Source: Flammeovirgaceae bacterium UBA2366
GTDB lineage: Bacteria > Bacteroidota > Bacteroidia > Cytophagales > Cyclobacteriaceae
Direction of reading: 5' to 3'
Assembly (NCBI GenBank): GCA_002344065.1
Contig: DDTK01000014.1
Span: forward strand, 124,001-188,000
DNA: 64,000 nt
Shown here: one piece after another, positions 1 through 8,433 of the stretch
Layout of the letters: each line of letters starts with the position of its first letter
Position numbering within the stretch: position 1 is the first letter of the stretch
Translations under genes and position numbers: made by a program
The notes under the pieces: generated by a model
Databases searched by the model: none
What the model saw: only the letters and a program-made list of their open reading frames with translations
Told to the model about the DNA's origin: nothing

Positions 1-1636
1 ATATGGTAAACGCTGTTATGGATTCATTGTATCCGCACCGCGAACATCTTCGGGCAAATTTGGTAGCACCATTAAAGAATTTCTCATTGCCACATTTTTT
101 ACATGAAAATCCGCCTTCCCATTTGAGGTTTTCTAAAAACCGGTAACAGGCAAGGTTATCCGGGTATAGGGTTTTGAACTGCGTATAGTCCATAGTTTTT
201 TCCTGCAAGCGTTCATTCAAAACCTCTTTAATACTGCTCTTAAGCTTCCAGTTATCCAGATCAAGCATGGAGTTTATTTTGTTGATCTTCTCTGCATGCT
301 GAATAAGTTTTCTGTTGGTCTCCTCCAGTTCCTGATTCTTATGATCCAATTCCAATGTTCGTTCTTGTACCTTTTCTTCCAACTCGCGGTTTACTTTATC
401 CTTCAATTGCATGTTCAGTTCATGCTGATGAATAATTCTTCGTAAGGCACGGTCGCGCATGTCTTTCAGGATACGAATACGATCACCTAGTGCAAAAGTT
501 AAAAACAGCATCTCCAATACAAAACTGAAATGCAGACTATAATGAGTTACCGTGGTAAATGGCAGTATATTAAAATAAACCAGCGTCCGCATGAAAAATC
601 CAGTAAACAAAATTCCGTAGGCAATAACAAAGAATCGTGCCGGCTTATACCCACCTCGCCACACGGTAATGGCCGTATAAAAAATCAGCGAAAGCGGAAT
701 AATCTCAAAGTTTCTATAGGTAAGGAATTGAGGGAAGAAGAAGAGCTCGGTAATAAATATTGCCGTACGTAAAATAATCATCCACTTCAATGCCTTATCC
801 AACCTCGGTGCATTAGCCTTTGTGCTTAGAAACTTTCGGGTAAATATGAGTGCCCACACGATAAGCGAGTACAGAAAAACGCCTACAGCATAGTTGTTCC
901 ATTCCGGATGATTAGGCCACAAATATTGAAAACCAATACCATCCATACTCATGGCATAGCCTGCAACACTAAGTATGTAGCAGATGTAAAAAATGTTTTT
1001 GATTTCCCGCATCGCCAGGTATACCAGAAAGTTATACAGGCTGATGATTAGAATCATCCCGTAAAATGTGCCAAATAAAAAGTATTCATTAAGCGCATAA
1101 TAAACGAAGCGGTTAACCGAGCGCAAGGCAATACGTATATCAGCAAACTCATGCGACCGCACTTTAAAATAATAAACCATCACAGTGTCGCGCTGCATAT
1201 CCAGTTGAATCTCAAAATTTTTATGCAGGAAAAGGCGATTGGAGAATGGATGTTGGTCGCCCAGATTCACAATTTGGTAGGCACCATCATTTTGAGGAAT
1301 GTATGCTTCTATGTGATCGATGGTCTGGTCATAAAATTCGAGAAGCCATGTTTTATGAGACGCTGACGTATGCTTGATAGGGAGCCGGATCCAGTAGGCT
1401 GCATTGGTTTTAAAATCAATATTTTGATAGTTAACATGAGTTTTAAACCGGTTTGAAAACTCAACCGAGGATATCTCGATAAAAGTTAATTTGTCATTCA
1501 GATCAACATAGTAGGTGAGTTCGTAGGGCATGAAATTGCGCTCTTCAACAGCGTCATCAATTTCAAATGCAGCTTGAGCAAAAACTGAAAGCCAGGTGCC
1601 AGTCAACCCCCAAAAAAGCAGTAATCTCGCGTTCAT
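1..1636 (-). CDS. 7TM-DISM membrane receptor with C-terminal coiled coil and zinc ribbon (3' end outside window)
   Basis: About 545 codons are visible; the gene runs off the left edge. A signal peptide (MNARLLLFWGLTGTWLSVFA) leads into an extracellular beta-rich region of the 7TMR-DISMED2 kind, then about seven hydrophobic segments (residues ~180-385) ending in the characteristic FALGDRIRILKDM helix, then a charged coiled coil (~395-455). Family members normally end in a kinase, GGDEF or phosphatase domain. This one instead continues into a two-CxxC zinc ribbon (CKKC at ~512, CSRC at ~531) framed by ACYRFLENLKWEGGF and GYNESITAF, which resembles the zinc ribbon of IS1595-type transposases. 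The start is the only ATG preceding the signal peptide. The receptor assignment is solid. The DNA-binding role of the ribbon is inference, and what lies beyond it is unseen. Confidence 0.85.
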   Translation of the reverse strand, partial: MNARLLLFWGLTGTWLSVFAQAAFEIDDAVEERNFMPYELTYYVDLNDKLTFIEISSVEFSNRFKTHVNYQNIDFKTNAAYWIRLPIKHTSASHKTWLLEFYDQTIDHIEAYIPQNDGAYQIVNLGDQHPFSNRLFLHKNFEIQLDMQRDTVMVYYFKVRSHEFADIRIALRSVNRFVYYALNEYFLFGTFYGMILIISLYNFLVYLAMREIKNIFYICYILSVAGYAMSMDGIGFQYLWPNHPEWNNYAVGVFLYSLIVWALIFTRKFLSTKANAPRLDKALKWMIILRTAIFITELFFFPQFLTYRNFEIIPLSLIFYTAITVWRGGYKPARFFVIAYGILFTGFFMRTLVYFNILPFTTVTHYSLHFSFVLEMLFLTFALGDRIRILKDMRDRALRRIIHQHELNMQLKDKVNRELEEKVQERTLELDHKNQELEETNRKLIQHAEKINKINSMLDLDNWKLKSSIKEVLNERLQEKTMDYTQFKTLYPDNLACYRFLENLKWEGGFSCKKCGNEKFFNGATKFARRCSRCGYNESITAFTI

Positions 1637-1731
1637 AGTCCCTTCTACCGGTTTTGAAACTACAGAAGAAAATCAATCCATACAATGAAATATGCCCGTT
1701 GGAGATCAGGAATAAGAAAATACGGCCAGCG

Positions 1732-1764
1732 TTTGGATTTTATCCCCTCAGAGCCTTAATATTG
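1732..1764 (+). promoter_or_regulatory. Probable promoter of tRNA-Asn
   Basis: TTTG at 1732-1735 and TAATATTG at 1757-1764 fit the Bacteroidetes -33 (TTTG) and -7 (TAnnTTTG, one mismatch) elements with 21 bases between them. The predicted start would be about 25 bases upstream of the tRNA. This is a pattern match only. Confidence 0.35.
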
Positions 1765-1794
1765 CACTCCCAAAAATAGGAAATCTGCTCTTAT

Positions 1795-1868
1795 TCCTCC
1801 TTAGCTCAGCTGGTTAGAGCATCTGACTGTTAATCAGAGGGTCCTTGGTTCAAGTCCAAGAGGAGGAG
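1795..1868 (+). tRNA. tRNA-Asn (GTT)
   Basis: A complete cloverleaf: acceptor TCCTCCT pairs with AGGAGGA, D stem GCTC/GAGC, anticodon loop CTGTTAA (anticodon GTT), T arm CTTGG-TTCAAGT-CCAAG, discriminator G. CCA is not encoded. A rho-independent terminator follows immediately. Confidence 0.97.
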
Positions 1869-1875
1869 CAATTTA

Positions 1876-1915
1876 AAAGAGGCTGTCTCAAAAGGGATAG
1901 CCTCTTTGTTTTTCT
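1876..1915 (+). terminator. Rho-independent terminator after tRNA-Asn
   Basis: A 9-bp stem AAAGAGGCT/AGCCTCTTT (1876-1884 with 1899-1907) is followed by a T-rich tract. It sits just after the tRNA and before the convergent beta-lactamase gene, so it may serve both strands. Confidence 0.85.
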
Positions 1916-1945
1916 GCTATTTCCAACACCAAAGTATAGGGTAAT

Positions 1946-2731
1946 CTAATTCACCTCAAAAAGCTGGATAGTGTAATCCAGTAATTCAGGTCCGCCAGGC
2001 TTACCATGTCCGGGAATTACAATTTTGGCCTGAGGGTAATGTTGTTTTAGCAACCGCACCGTTTCCGACCAAGCGTTTATGCTGGCATCCTCCAGGTTTC
2101 CTTTCGAAGCACCTATTGCTTTAATCAGGCAGCCACCAAAAATCACCTCATCTTCAGGGAAGTACCCGATTACATTATCGCTGGTATGTCCTTCTCCGAA
2201 ATAACGGATGTGAACTTCCTTACCTCCTACTTCCAAATTCAGACTATCGCTAAACTCATAACTATTCTTTCTTATGTCTTTTCCTTTGGCTTGTAACAGG
2301 GCCAGTGTTCGCTTTGAAGTGAATGACGGGGTTTGTTCTTCATAAAATTTTTCCAGGCCTCCTACGCAGTCATCATGAAAATGCGTAGGCACCACGCCAA
2401 CAATCGTATAGTTTTTCCTGTTTGCCAGGAAGTCAATTAATTCAGCAGAACCTTTAAGGGAAGCAGGGGAATCAAAAATCAAAACCTCTTTGTTGTGCAC
2501 CACAACCATTCCATTGCACTCCACTCTACCAAAATCAACGGTATTCAAAAACGAAATATGTCGGTAAACATGACCGGATAGTTGTTGAATAACCAAATCA
2601 TCCGATTCGTACACTACAGGGTTGCTTTCAGGTTCATCCGTTCCAGACTTTTCGCTTTTATGAGTTGATGTAGAGCAGGCTACGATAAGTAAGCTAATAA
2701 AAAAGGTGGGGTATAGAATCGATTTATTCAT
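1946..2731 (-). CDS. Subclass B1 metallo-beta-lactamase, lipoprotein
   Basis: 261 residues. The N-terminus is a lipoprotein signal with lipobox IVAC (Cys19), so the enzyme is probably tethered to a membrane facing the periplasm. The B1 zinc ligands are all present: His117, His119 and Asp121 in THFHDD, His182 in GEGHTSDN, Cys201 in FGGCLIK and His242 in IPGHG. The Lys of GGCLIK and the GNLEDASINAW segment are typical of true B1 beta-lactamases rather than generic MBL-fold hydrolases. The expected activity is zinc-dependent hydrolysis of beta-lactams, possibly carbapenems. It is a lone gene with no mobile element next to it, so it is probably intrinsic to the species. Substrate range cannot be read from sequence. 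Confidence 0.9.
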   Translation of the reverse strand: MNKSILYPTFFISLLIVACSTSTHKSEKSGTDEPESNPVVYESDDLVIQQLSGHVYRHISFLNTVDFGRVECNGMVVVHNKEVLIFDSPASLKGSAELIDFLANRKNYTIVGVVPTHFHDDCVGGLEKFYEEQTPSFTSKRTLALLQAKGKDIRKNSYEFSDSLNLEVGGKEVHIRYFGEGHTSDNVIGYFPEDEVIFGGCLIKAIGASKGNLEDASINAWSETVRLLKQHYPQAKIVIPGHGKPGGPELLDYTIQLFEVN

Positions 2732-2892
2732 GTATGGCTAGTTAGTTTAAATATAGTATAAAAATAAGCACACAGGATCACTAGTCTTTGCAATCCCACA
2801 TTTCATCAAGCTTTCCTTTCTATTGGTCAAAGTTCCTGATCCGTAACGGTTAAACTGCGTATCTACGGATAGAACTTTAACCATACATCAAA

Positions 2893-3336
2893 ATGAAAAC
2901 GCTCCTAAAAATTTTTACCGGTATAGTTATCGGTACAAGCTTGCTGGCTTTTACACCTTTGGGGGGTGAAAGCTTTACTCTGCACATTAACGGAAAAGAA
3001 GTTGTTGAGCATTACTTTACAGCCAAAGCCGTTACACCTACCGTGGCGCTAAACCCTGCTACGGCCAATGACCAGGTTTCGGTGTACTACAATGAATGTG
3101 GTAAAATCGGAACGAGCCGGAAACTAATGTTAAAAGATGCACAAAACCATGTATTGAAAGAATGGCGTTACGACAACGCTACAACTGAACACACCCCTAT
3201 GACTTTTCGGATAAATGAAATACTGGCTTACAAAACCTCTGCACCACTAAACCTGGTGTATTCTTCGAAGGAAGTTTCAAAAGAGCGACTGCTAACGGTG
3301 CTTACTTTTGATGGTGGTAAAACTGCAAGTAAGTAA
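2893..3336 (+). CDS. Secreted protein of unknown function
   Basis: 147 residues with a Sec signal peptide (MKTLLKIFTGIVIGTSLLAF). The mature part has a beta-rich composition (FTLHINGKEVVEHYF, VSVYYNECGK) and no motif I recognise. It is divergent from the beta-lactamase gene and closed by its own terminator, so it is monocistronic. Function is unknown; periplasmic or outer-membrane location is inferred from the signal peptide only. Confidence 0.75.
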   Translation: MKTLLKIFTGIVIGTSLLAFTPLGGESFTLHINGKEVVEHYFTAKAVTPTVALNPATANDQVSVYYNECGKIGTSRKLMLKDAQNHVLKEWRYDNATTEHTPMTFRINEILAYKTSAPLNLVYSSKEVSKERLLTVLTFDGGKTASK

Positions 3337-3348
3337 TTTAATACTATT

Positions 3349-3396
3349 GCGAGGCTGTTCCTATGTTTGTAAGTAACAGGAATAGCCTCGCTTATT
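3349..3396 (+). terminator. Rho-independent terminator
   Basis: A long stem pairs GCGAGGCTGTTCCT (3349-3362) with AGGAATAGCCTCGC (3378-3391), with one mismatch, followed by a short T-rich stretch. It ends transcription of the secreted-protein gene at 2893-3336. Confidence 0.8.
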
Positions 3397-3493
3397 TCAA
3401 CCGGCCTTCTTAAAAAAATTGATACTGCCCATTGTTCCTTCCAACCTACTTACTAGTTTGTGTGTCAAAAGGGTTGAATTAAGATAAAACACC

Positions 3494-3868
3494 ATGATCC
3501 GAAACCTTATTTATTCTGCTTGCCTGTCGGCCATCCTATTTAGCTGTGACGAAAAGGTTCCTGCTTATACCGGTGAGTGTATTGCAGTAAGCTATGTGCG
3601 TGGTATTTGCGGACAGGCCGTGTTAAAAATACAGGATACACGGTATTTCCATTTAGGAGAAAGTGCTGATGGCGATACGAATGTTTTCCTGGCCGGACTG
3701 GAGTGCTTTACTGACTCCAATGTGCTTCAAAAAAGCACCTTTTATGTTGAGTTAAATCCTGCCGATTTCAATACTAATTGTGCGGTATGCCTGGCGGCTG
3801 TAGTTTATTCAGGCTCGAAGCAGTATGCCGTGCGGGTGCACGAAACCTGTGCAACACCCGGGTTCTGA
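3494..3868 (+). CDS. Putative cysteine-rich lipoprotein
   Basis: 124 residues. The start MIRNLIYSACLSAILFSC carries a lipobox-like LFSC (Cys18), so a lipoprotein is likely. The mature part has several cysteines (GECIAVSYVRGICG, AGLECF, NTNCAVC, HETC), suggesting disulfides or metal binding. No family was recognised. The 270 bases after its stop hold no ORF I would defend. Confidence 0.6.
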   Translation: MIRNLIYSACLSAILFSCDEKVPAYTGECIAVSYVRGICGQAVLKIQDTRYFHLGESADGDTNVFLAGLECFTDSNVLQKSTFYVELNPADFNTNCAVCLAAVVYSGSKQYAVRVHETCATPGF

Positions 3869-4139
3869 GAAACCTTACCCCGGCTCTCCTGAAGGAGATT
3901 ACCACGGATGCACCTGAAAGTATTTTTATAAAAATGGAAATGGATCAAACACTACTTGGCGAAGTGGTAAGAATGGGCGGTGTTTGTGCCCGGAAAATCA
4001 GTATACGTAGGCTGTGGTGGAGAATTAAAGGACTGTTTTACTAAGCTGATAATTATCAGTGCTTCATGGGTGTTCAAATCATAGGATTCATGCAGGTGTC
4101 TTTATTTATTTCGTTGGCATTCCGGCATTTATGCTCAAC

Positions 4140-4478
4140 ATGAACAACTCCACAAAACTGATTGGCATTAAGGTGCTCCATACGCTCATCTGGATCTTCT
4201 TTAACGTGGTGATTTTTTATCTGCTGTATGCCGTGCTCACCAACCGCATCGACCAGTGGGTGTGGATTGGTCTCGGGTGCTTTTTACTAGAAGGTGTTGT
4301 GCTTCTTATCTTCAAAAACTTCTGCCCGCTTACGCTTTGGGCAAGGCAGTACTCTACTTCAACCGCATATAACTTTGATATTTACATTCCCAATTGGTTG
4401 GCGCGGTATAATAAACCTATTTACACCGGACTGTTAGTAGTGGTTATAGTGATATTGGTGTATCAGTTGGTGGGGTAG
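4140..4478 (+). CDS. Small multi-pass membrane protein, DUF2784-like
   Basis: 112 residues from the ATG at 4140 (MNNSTKLIGIKVLHTLIWIF); upstream ATGs at 4059 and 4131 would add a polar or broken leader. Three hydrophobic segments are visible, with a central KNFCPLTLWARQY motif followed by FDIYIPNWLARYNKPIYTG. CPLT followed by a final helix beginning near IY is reminiscent of DUF2784 membrane proteins, but the match is from memory and partial. Function is unknown. Confidence 0.6.
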   Translation: MNNSTKLIGIKVLHTLIWIFFNVVIFYLLYAVLTNRIDQWVWIGLGCFLLEGVVLLIFKNFCPLTLWARQYSTSTAYNFDIYIPNWLARYNKPIYTGLLVVVIVILVYQLVG

Positions 4479-4524
4479 ACAATACAAATTTGATTAGCAC
4501 ACAAATAATAATTACACTTTATCA

Positions 4525-4668
4525 TCAGTTCTCTGCTCTCACTTTCTTATATCCCTCCCAATCAAAGTCCTCCAAAAACTTTACTGCCTTTTGCGCACCC
4601 AGCACAAACCTGTTGTTATGCACATGTGCCGCATTCACCGCACTCAAACCACACGAATGCCAGAACAT
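4525..4668 (-). CDS. Possible 47-residue ORF or decayed gene fragment
   Basis: A short minus-strand ORF starts at an ATG (MFWHSCGLSAVNAAHVHNNR...) and ends KVRAEN. Its composition is protein-like (aromatic and charged residues well spread), unlike a random frame. The start overlaps one arm of the 18-bp inverted repeat at 4649-4708. The other arm, read on the plus strand, gives a near-identical peptide FWYSCG, suggesting a local inverted duplication. It may be the 3' remnant of a larger gene or part of a dispersed repeat. No function is proposed. Confidence 0.3.
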   Translation of the reverse strand: MFWHSCGLSAVNAAHVHNNRFVLGAQKAVKFLEDFDWEGYKKVRAEN

Positions 4669-4708
4669 TGGATGTGTGACGGCATGCGCAGTTCTGGTAT
4701 TCGTGTGG
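4649..4708. repeat. 18-bp inverted repeat with 24-base loop
   Basis: CCACACGAATGCCAGAAC (4649-4666) is the reverse complement of GTTCTGGTATTCGTGTGG (4691-4708) except one G/T position that still allows a wobble pair. No T-tract follows, so it is not an ordinary terminator. Confidence 0.85.
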
Positions 4709-4772
4709 TTATTTTCAATTGGAAATTTGATAGTAGTTGCAAATAATTTCTCATTGAAGCAGAGACATTACT

Positions 4773-6147
4773 TTAATTAATAATCACTTGATGTGTTTCT
4801 TCTTTGTCATTGGTTATTTGAATTTTCAAGATATACCTACCCTTGTCTAGCTTTGATACATCTATTTCTGTTTTACCAGACAATGAGCCCTCAAGAACAA
4901 CTTTATAATTATTGAAATCATAAAGTCTAAAGTAATGAAGGTCAGATGAGCTTTGCTTCAGGCCTGTCTCAACTTGACTATTTTCCTCTACATTAAATGT
5001 TTGTTCAATAGTTAGAGTCTCCGATGTAGGGTTAGGGAAAGAGCTGTAGTAATACCCTCCTGAGTAGTAATTAACCGCTGTAGAAGTGAAGTTTACGCTA
5101 TAAGGACCACAAGGACCCGTTGCGCTCAACGCAATTGTTGCAGAACGTGAACCTTGAGAGGGGGGTGCATTTACGGTCATGTACAAATTACCTCCGCTAG
5201 CGCTCCATGTTGCGCCAGAAGGTACTGATACGGGTGTGAAAACAAAATTTGAGTAATTGGGATCCGTAATACGATACTGAAAATAAATAGGGGTATTAGC
5301 GGTGCAAGCAGCTGATAAACTCGTGTTTAAAGTGTTGAAAGCGTTTCCAGAACAATTAGAATTATAGCTGCTCATTCCTATTGGGGGCTGACCTGGTGAA
5401 GCCACCCAAATCATGCCTGAACTTTGAGTTGGATAAGGCCATGCAGGCTCAGTCCTTACTATCACATTATAGTTTCCGGTTGAGCCCGGCATGAGTGTTG
5501 ATGGCGCTGTTAATAATACGGATGTTGCGAATGTTCTAATCCCACCATCAATTGCTGTGAATGGTTCACCGCCAGTTGAAATAACACTCCATCCGCTTGG
5601 AACTATCCAATCATACTTATGATGAAAGTAGCAAGATTGCGGCTGGTTAAAAGGTAAAATTCCCGGAATAGAAAGTGTTCTCGTCTCGTTGGGTGAACAA
5701 AATACCAATCCTGAGATTGGCCCAGGTGAGAGTACCCGTACATTAACATCCACCCATTTTACGTCAGGAGAATTAAAATGACATAATGGGTCGTTCACAC
5801 CTTTAAAACGTATCCTTATCTTAACAGGACCCAATATAGTGCCCCAGTTAAAAGTTACCGTGCTTGTTGATGTACCGGGCTGCGCTGGGCATGCGACTAT
5901 TGGCGCACCGAAAGATCCGATTATTTGATTGTTGCGCCAGAAAGTCCATTCAAAGGACCCGTTTCGTGGTCCGAATATATTGCTTGCAGATGCGGTATAA
6001 GTATAGTCCTGTCCAGGACAAACTTCAGTTTGGCCAGAAAAACTAATGTCAGCTGCGTACGATGCTGTTGAGCAGAATGAAAATAAAACTGCCTTGAGCG
6101 AAGTTGGTAATTTTTGTAAAATAAGAAACTGGTTTAAAGTGAAACAT
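4773..6147 (-). CDS. Type IX secreted protein with type A sorting domain, apparent frameshift near the start
   Basis: The last 353 residues form one open frame (from 5834), and the same frame extends upstream through coherent protein (ADISFSGQTEVCPGQDYTYT) to a signal-peptide-like segment (SLKAVLFSFCSTASYAAD). It then meets a stop with no ATG. The ATG at 6147, 12 bases after the upstream gene's stop, opens MFHFKPVSYFTK in another frame; the two join if the five-base T run at 6111-6115 had one extra base. The body is PKD/Ig-like and the tail (SSFPNPTSETLTI ... GRYILKIQIT) is a Por_Secre_tail type A sorting signal, so the protein is probably cell-surface or secreted. It is the second gene of a two-gene operon. 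The frameshift may be real or a base-calling error. Confidence 0.75.
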
Positions 6148-6159
6148 TATTGAAAGAAG

Positions 6160-7566
6160 TTATCTGATAATATGCACCCATCCCCTAATCGATTTATTTA
6201 ATGATGTTGAATGAAGGATATAGCAATAGATCCCCGATGAAAGATCTGAACCATCCCAGTCATTTTTGTATCGCTTATTTTCATAAACCTTTAAACCCCA
6301 ACGGTTGAAAACCTGAAGCCCCCAATCACGATTTTCAATGTTTTCGATTATAAAAGCTTGATTATAGTCGTCACCGTTGGGAGTGAATACATTGGGAACA
6401 AATCCCGGGCAATCAATATAGGTTACTTCGATGGTATCGCGTACCACGCACTGTGAAATGACATCAACCCAGTAAATCCCTTCGGTCGAAATGACTTTTA
6501 TGGAATCATTGGATTGGTCAAACCAAAAATACTCCTTGATGGGGTGGTCTACTTTTAAGGTAATAGTTTCTCCACGGCATAAAAGTGTGTCTGGTCCTAA
6601 ATCTACGTTAGGAACGTATTGAACATAAAAGGTATGTTTATAGGTAAAGTCACCATAGGAAATTGTTACTTTATAAGAGTCAGTTTGCTTTGTAGTTACA
6701 ATAAATTGTGGTTCTGTGGAACCATCTTGCCATGTGTAACCAGTCGCTCCGTCTGTTGTAGCATCAAGAATAACGAAATCTTCGTTATGGCAAAACGTAA
6801 CGTTACTTGAAAGATCTGGTGGGTTATGTGGTAATTCAAACAAGGATACATCATCGATAAAATAGTACGTAAAAGCAAAATCGTTTCCGAAAGTCTTTCT
6901 AATAACTTGAGTGTCATTTATACTATGAAAATTACCAATTAGAAGGTATTCATAATGCTTATCCGCGACAAAGCAACCTTCGATGCGATGCCATTCGTTA
7001 TCCGTTGGGATTACCTTTGGCTCAGTTATCCTAACCCACGATGGATAAGTTAAATTATCAGGTTGATTGGGGTTAATAGGAAAGAGAATAAGGGTGTCAG
7101 AGAATGCAATAGATAAATTGTTGCTTTCTATAATGTCTGTTGTTTCAAAAATGTCATTAAGTCGATTTGAATTCTTATTAAACGCATAAAGTTCACCACA
7201 ATAAAGCTTATTTTGCGTCAATGGCTGACTTAACCTTACCTCAAGATATTCTTTATATTCATCTTTAAAGTCTTTAAATACTAATGCCGTGATTATCCCT
7301 GTCATTGCATTACCATTTCGAGTCTGTCTATTAAGTCTGTTTGGATTTAAGTCACAATTGACGTCAATGTCATTGCGCCAATAGTCTGAAGATGAGGGTA
7401 TTGGTTGTATCCAGTTTTCCAGCATATCTTCTATAAAAAACTCGTTTAAGTCACAGGGTAACACCTTGTAATTTTCAAAACTTGGGTTAGGCACCAGATT
7501 CTGGGCCTTTACATTAGTCAAAGTCCAGCACATCACGATTAATAATGTAATTGTCCAAAATCTCAT
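6160..7566 (-). CDS. Type IX secreted protein with type B (gliding-motility-associated) C-terminal domain
   Basis: 468 residues with a signal peptide (MRFWTITLLIVMCWTLTNVK). The N-terminal part begins NLVPNPSFE, the usual opening of a galactose-binding/CBM-like sandwich in Bacteroidetes surface proteins. The middle has Ig-like strands (DLSSNVTFCHNEDFVILDAT, PNVDLGPDTLLCRGETITLK). The last ~85 residues (PNVFTPNGDDYNQAF ... QVFNRWGLKVYEN ... GIYCYIL) are the CHU_C/type B sorting domain that directs export by the type IX system and surface attachment. It forms an operon with the next secreted protein. The ligand is unknown. Confidence 0.88.
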   Translation of the reverse strand: MRFWTITLLIVMCWTLTNVKAQNLVPNPSFENYKVLPCDLNEFFIEDMLENWIQPIPSSSDYWRNDIDVNCDLNPNRLNRQTRNGNAMTGIITALVFKDFKDEYKEYLEVRLSQPLTQNKLYCGELYAFNKNSNRLNDIFETTDIIESNNLSIAFSDTLILFPINPNQPDNLTYPSWVRITEPKVIPTDNEWHRIEGCFVADKHYEYLLIGNFHSINDTQVIRKTFGNDFAFTYYFIDDVSLFELPHNPPDLSSNVTFCHNEDFVILDATTDGATGYTWQDGSTEPQFIVTTKQTDSYKVTISYGDFTYKHTFYVQYVPNVDLGPDTLLCRGETITLKVDHPIKEYFWFDQSNDSIKVISTEGIYWVDVISQCVVRDTIEVTYIDCPGFVPNVFTPNGDDYNQAFIIENIENRDWGLQVFNRWGLKVYENKRYKNDWDGSDLSSGIYCYILHSTSLNKSIRGWVHIIR

Positions 7567-8010
7567 ATGGTTTTAAAATACTCAAATATTATTCAATTTT
7601 CATTGCCTGTTAATATTTTGCTCTTAAAATAGCTCTCAGGTTTCATTTAACCTTTAGTCGTATGGGAGTAACTCCTACTTAAATTTTGGAGTACTCTTGG
7701 CTCTTTTGTTTGCTTTGGTGTCGCGCGTGAATGTGCGGCAAGTAAAAGTGCCAATGTTCAAAGCACCGAATCTGTCCCGTGGTATTCTGACTAACGTTTA
7801 GGTATGCATTCATGTGCAAAGCAGATTGTGGTTGCACCTGTTCTCCGCTTCCCCCTCCGGGCCCCGGACGTTACGTCCGGGTTCGGGGGAAAGGAGCCAA
7901 CTATTCCTATCGCGGAAAGTCTTGAAATACCATGAGAGGGTCCTGTAGTATAACATGCAAGGCTTTGGCGTTTCGTTTCATCAACTTCTCAGGCCAGCCC
8001 TTCTAATTCT
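7567..8010. other. 444-base intergenic region with a GC-rich palindrome
   Basis: No ORF with protein-like composition was found on either strand. The only clear structure is the GC-rich hairpin at 7851-7889. The left part probably holds the promoter of the secreted-protein operon, but no convincing -33/-7 pair was found. Confidence 0.6.
7851..7889. repeat. GC-rich nested palindrome
   Basis: CCCGGACG (7863-7870) pairs with CGTCCGGG (7874-7881), and outer CCCCC (7851-7855) pairs with GGGGG (7885-7889). It is much richer in GC than its surroundings and has no T-tract. It resembles dispersed extragenic palindromes; copy number in the genome is unknown. Confidence 0.7.
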
Positions 8011-8433
8011 TCAATTCATCGACAGGCTTTGCACCAGGGCCAGCCTGTCTTCATGTTTTATCCGGTTCAAGGTTTCCTCCACCAACACGGCCAGTGATCG
8101 GTTGATTTCGCTGATCATCAGCAAACCGACAACACCCAACGCCTGACCAAGCCGCTCAACCCTGTGGTTAATTTCATCGGCCAACATCACCAACGGTATG
8201 TCGGGGTTGCGTGAGTTCAAGCGCAGTGAGCGCGCCATCTCAAAACCGGTGATCACAGGCAGATCGGTACCACAAATCACCATGTCGTAATGCGCCATCC
8301 GCGCTGCGAGCAGGCCATCCAAACCACTCTCGAAATAACGGATGTACGGATCACGCTCACGGAGAACCCACTTGATACCTTTAAGCAGGCTTTTCTGCCT
8401 GTGAACCACCAGAATTTTCATAGAGAAATCCAC
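8011..8433 (-). CDS. Stand-alone degenerate receiver-like protein (pseudo-receiver)
   Basis: 140 residues that follow the receiver-domain pattern: MKILVVHRQKSLL, then YDMVICGTDLPVITGFEMAR, then IPLVMLADEINH. The chemistry is missing: the acidic pair is His-Arg (residues 11-12), the phosphoacceptor Asp is Gly55 (CGTDLP where LDxxxP is expected), the Thr/Ser switch is Ala85, and no Lys follows the last strand. It therefore probably cannot be phosphorylated in the usual way and would act as a constitutive or ligand-controlled protein-binding module. An alternative start is the Met at residue 5. It stands alone, and no partner kinase is adjacent in the same unit. Confidence 0.65.
   Translation of the reverse strand: MDFSMKILVVHRQKSLLKGIKWVLRERDPYIRYFESGLDGLLAARMAHYDMVICGTDLPVITGFEMARSLRLNSRNPDIPLVMLADEINHRVERLGQALGVVGLLMISEINRSLAVLVEETLNRIKHEDRLALVQSLSMN

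Noticed and set aside
3778..4044. 88-residue plus-strand frame overlapping the lipoprotein gene
   Set aside because: The first third is an out-of-frame reading of the lipoprotein gene and the rest has no domain; no start signal of its own.
6696..6917. 73-residue minus-strand frame inside the type B sorting protein
   Set aside because: Shadow of the well-supported gene at 6160-7566.
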